Below, in pieces: positions 61,450 through 64,000 of a stretch of 64,000 nt of DNA. Numbering within the stretch: position 1 is the first letter of the stretch; each line of letters opens with the position of its first letter. Location: the NCBI GenBank assembly GCA_018335925.1, contig JAGXRF010000080.1:1-64000 (forward strand). The letters are read 5' to 3'. The notes under the pieces are model-generated. The model worked only from the letters and a program-made list of their open reading frames with translations. It ran no database searches and was not told the DNA's origin. This DNA comes from Flavobacteriales bacterium (lineage in GTDB: Bacteria > Bacteroidota > Bacteroidia > Flavobacteriales > Flavobacteriaceae). A program made the position numbers and the translations under genes.

Positions 61450-63894
61450 ATGAAGAGTAATCTGACACGGGTAGCCAAGCTGCTGTTTTTACAAATCCTG
61501 CTCATTTTTGGTACCTGCTGCATTTCCTGGGCACAGGGTACGGGATCTGTCAGCGGCACTGTAAAAAGTGAAAACAGTCCCATTGAATTTGTAAATGTCT
61601 ACCTCACGCTGTCTGCTGATTCATCCCAAATCATTTCAGGCGAAATCACCGACAGCTTGGGCAATTTTGTCCTGAAAAATCTACCCCTCGAAAACTACAT
61701 CCTAAACTTCCAAATAATCGGCTTCGTGAAGAAGCAGGTTCCCGTCTCACTTTCCCCAACCCGTTCTACGGTGGATATCGGGTTGATCCAACTGGAAACG
61801 GATGTCCAAACATTAGGGGCTGTTGAGGTCACCGCAATGCGCGATATGATCCAAAAGACTGAAGAGGGCTTTGTAGTAAGCGCATCTGACAACATTACCC
61901 AGATTGGGGGTACCGCTGCGGACTTGCTCCGAAACATGCCTGGTGTGCTGGTAGGATCGGATGGTGGGATCACGTTGCGAGGAAAAAGTCCGCTCACGCT
62001 CATCAACGGACGCGTTTCGGGAATCACAGGAATTGACCGGTCCGCTCAGTTGGATCGGATTTCTGCCAGCAGCATCGAGCGGATCGAAATCATCAACAAC
62101 CCTTCGGCAAAATACGATGCCGATGCGGAGGGAGGAGTCATCAATATCATTCTGAAAAAGAATGTGGACCAAGGTACCAACGGTGCATTTGCTGTGGGTG
62201 CAGGAGTTGGAGATCGCTATCGCCTAAATCTCTCAGCTTTACTAAACCACAAAACAAACAAGTGGAACTTCGGATTAGCCTACGACAACTGGTACACCAC
62301 CCGAACCCGAAGTGTAAAGGGCGACCGGATCAATTATGAGCTACCGGACGACTACTACCTCACCCAACGGCGGTTTGACGAGCGGCTGATTTTCTACCAA
62401 AACGCCAAGGTGACCGTGGATCATGAGGTCAACGATAAAAACACCCTCAGCATGGAAGCTTTGTGGGCTTTCCCCGGTGAAGACAACAAGGAAACACTTG
62501 TAAATAACTCTCAAACATCTGAAGGGGATTTTTCCAGCAGAAGTCAACGCTATTCCAATGAGATCAGGAGGAGTCGCGCCTTGGATTTTTCCTTGCGCTA
62601 TTCCAAACGCTTTGATGATCCCGACAGGTCACTTCTTTTCAGCCTTAGCAACACCTTCGGAAACGACAAAGAAAACACCGACATCTCCACGCAGTCCTTA
62701 ACGGAACAAAATGATCCGCAAGGGGACCTGTACCTTCAGCGCACCCATGTGTATCAGAAGACCAACCTGTTCAACCTAGGCGGCGACTACGTCCATCCGC
62801 TTGGGGGTAAAGGACAGATTGAAACCGGATACAAGGGGATTTTCCGTTACCTGAATGCGGACTATGAACGGGCCAATCAGGAAGATGGTGAGTTTGTGAT
62901 CGATCCATTGAACACCAACGTCTTTGAATTCAGAGAACAAATTCATGCAATCTATGCCCAGTATTCCAGTTGGATTGGCTCCAAAAGTGACCCTCAATGG
63001 AAATACACCGCTGGACTCCGAGCCGAGCAAGTTTGGAATGACGGAGAGACACAGGATCAAAGCACGGATTTCCGAAATGACTATTTCAACCTTTTCCCAT
63101 CGGCAAGCCTCAGCTACTTTACCCCCAAACAGAACAGTGTGAAATTCAGCTACAGCCGAAGGATTAATCGCCCGGGATTGGGGCAGCTCAGTCCGTTTAC
63201 CGACATCACCGACTCCTTGAATCAGCGCTCAGGCAATCCCAACCTCCAACCTGAATTGATCCATTCGCTGGACCTCACCTACAACTACAACATTTCCCAG
63301 GTTTCCCTTTCTCTGAGCACCTTTTACCGAATCCGAAACAATGCCATTTTCCCCTTCACTATTTTGGATGAAAACGGAGTTGCTTTTACACAGCCTTTGA
63401 ATTTTGGCAAGGCCACCACCTATGGTGCGGAATTAATTGCCTCCTATAACCCATTTTCCTTCTGGAACATAAACTTCAGTTTCTCGGCGTTTGAGCAACT
63501 CATTGAGGAAGGTGAGTCCACTGATGAGTTATTGGTACAGCAGACCAGTTGGTACACCAAGCTGATCAATAATTTCACACTCTTCCCGGGCAGCAAGCTT
63601 CAAGTTATTGCAAATTACACGGCTCCCACTGCCATTCCTCAAGGCGAATCGGTAGCGGTTTATTTCATCGATCTTGGCTTCCAGCAGAATATTTGGAAGG
63701 GAAAAGGTCGGCTTGGACTTACCGTCACGGATATCTTCGACACCCAGGAATATGGATTCATCACTTCGGACGAAAACTTTGACTTTAGCCGGGTCTTTAA
63801 GCTGGATACCAGAGCGATCATGCTGACTTTCGGCTATACGTTTGGGAGCTCCTTCCGGGAAAAGTTAATGGAGAACAGGTTCAAGAATGATTGA
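61450..63894 (+). CDS. TonB-dependent-receptor-like outer-membrane barrel protein
   Basis: An 814-residue outer-membrane protein. Signal peptide (about 1-29, ending WAQ), carboxypeptidase-like regulatory domain (GSVSGTVKSENSPIEFVNVYL, GEITDSLGNFVLKNLPLENY), a plug (TAADLLRNMPGVLVGSDGGITLRGKSPLTLINGR, IERIEIINNPSAKYDADAEGGVINIILKK), and a long barrel ending in ITSDENFDFSRVF and ITFGYTFG-like strands. This is the Bacteroidota "outer membrane beta-barrel" branch. It begins 9 bp after the SOD gene, so it may be in the metal-resistance transcript. Cargo unknown. Confidence 0.92.
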   Translation: MKSNLTRVAKLLFLQILLIFGTCCISWAQGTGSVSGTVKSENSPIEFVNVYLTLSADSSQIISGEITDSLGNFVLKNLPLENYILNFQIIGFVKKQVPVSLSPTRSTVDIGLIQLETDVQTLGAVEVTAMRDMIQKTEEGFVVSASDNITQIGGTAADLLRNMPGVLVGSDGGITLRGKSPLTLINGRVSGITGIDRSAQLDRISASSIERIEIINNPSAKYDADAEGGVINIILKKNVDQGTNGAFAVGAGVGDRYRLNLSALLNHKTNKWNFGLAYDNWYTTRTRSVKGDRINYELPDDYYLTQRRFDERLIFYQNAKVTVDHEVNDKNTLSMEALWAFPGEDNKETLVNNSQTSEGDFSSRSQRYSNEIRRSRALDFSLRYSKRFDDPDRSLLFSLSNTFGNDKENTDISTQSLTEQNDPQGDLYLQRTHVYQKTNLFNLGGDYVHPLGGKGQIETGYKGIFRYLNADYERANQEDGEFVIDPLNTNVFEFREQIHAIYAQYSSWIGSKSDPQWKYTAGLRAEQVWNDGETQDQSTDFRNDYFNLFPSASLSYFTPKQNSVKFSYSRRINRPGLGQLSPFTDITDSLNQRSGNPNLQPELIHSLDLTYNYNISQVSLSLSTFYRIRNNAIFPFTILDENGVAFTQPLNFGKATTYGAELIASYNPFSFWNINFSFSAFEQLIEEGESTDELLVQQTSWYTKLINNFTLFPGSKLQVIANYTAPTAIPQGESVAVYFIDLGFQQNIWKGKGRLGLTVTDIFDTQEYGFITSDENFDFSRVFKLDTRAIMLTFGYTFGSSFREKLMENRFKND

Positions 63895-63982
63895 AGAAAA
63901 CAGAAGTACACTCCTTTGTTTTGGTTAGGACTCTCTAATATCTTCTTACTAAATCAAACCCTGAATTACAATCACAGGTCAG

Positions 63983-64000
63983 ATGAATAGCATCAAGAAA
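63983..64000 (+). CDS. Possible start of a further gene, cut by window edge
   Basis: ATGAATAGCATCAAGAAA after a purine-rich CAGGTCAG gives MNSIKK, a typical basic signal-peptide start, 88 bp after the preceding stop. Only six codons are visible, so the call is tentative. Confidence 0.3.

Overview
The window looks like a chromosomal segment from the phylum Bacteroidota, probably order Cytophagales and close to the Cyclobacteriaceae (Algoriphagus-like); the genus is a guess. Evidence seen directly: a giant adhesin with a type IX secretion (T9SS) type B sorting domain next to a PorP/SprF partner, a SusC/SusD pair, many TonB-type outer-membrane proteins, A-rich translation starts with few Shine-Dalgarno sequences, and -7 elements of the Bacteroidota form TAnnTTTG.

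Layout. 1-0.4 kb: tandem 160-bp units with decayed tRNA-like 3' ends and minus-strand terminators. 0.6-9.3 kb: small regulators (two Crp/Fnr-type, one HxlR) with short-chain dehydrogenases, an NmrA-like protein, a VTT membrane protein and a DJ-1/PfpI protein. 9.6-12.7 kb: TPR histidine kinase plus LytTR response regulator. 12.9-19.9 kb: 2006-residue T9SS adhesin and PorP/SprF protein. 20.1-26.9 kb: minus-strand multidrug RND pump operon with a GbsR/MarR regulator, two candidate operators, and two small tail genes, one resembling an acyl carrier protein without its serine.

27.7-40.1 kb is the most unusual block: a same-strand run of a YnjBCD-like ABC importer, a divergent nucleoside hydrolase, a kinase with methylthioribose-kinase hallmarks, a radical SAM protein, a DUF2064 transferase, SusC, SusD and a small conserved protein. 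I read it as one capture-to-catabolism system for a scarce nucleoside-like or cofactor-like compound. The substrate cannot be read from sequence.

40.5-43.2 kb is a graveyard: a badly decayed radC copy, the 3' part of a molybdopterin aldehyde-oxidoreductase gene with frameshifts, an AraC C-terminal stub, and an intact DUF4143-type AAA ATPase preceded by three palindromes spaced exactly 29 bp. 43.4-50.9 kb: aldo/keto reductase, a secreted ConA-like protein, DinB, another Crp-like regulator, and an ABC exporter with an AraC/GyrI regulator. 51.4 kb holds a second, less decayed radC pseudogene.

52-61.4 kb is a metal-resistance island: a Cus/Czc-type tripartite efflux operon with two His-rich small proteins, then an ArsR-MerTP-GDCC mercury module lying between a chrB remnant and a chrA remnant that still overlaps a superoxide dismutase gene by ATGA. 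This looks like a chrB-chrA-chrC(sod) chromate operon broken up by a mercury cassette. The window ends with a TonB-type outer-membrane protein and the possible start of another gene.
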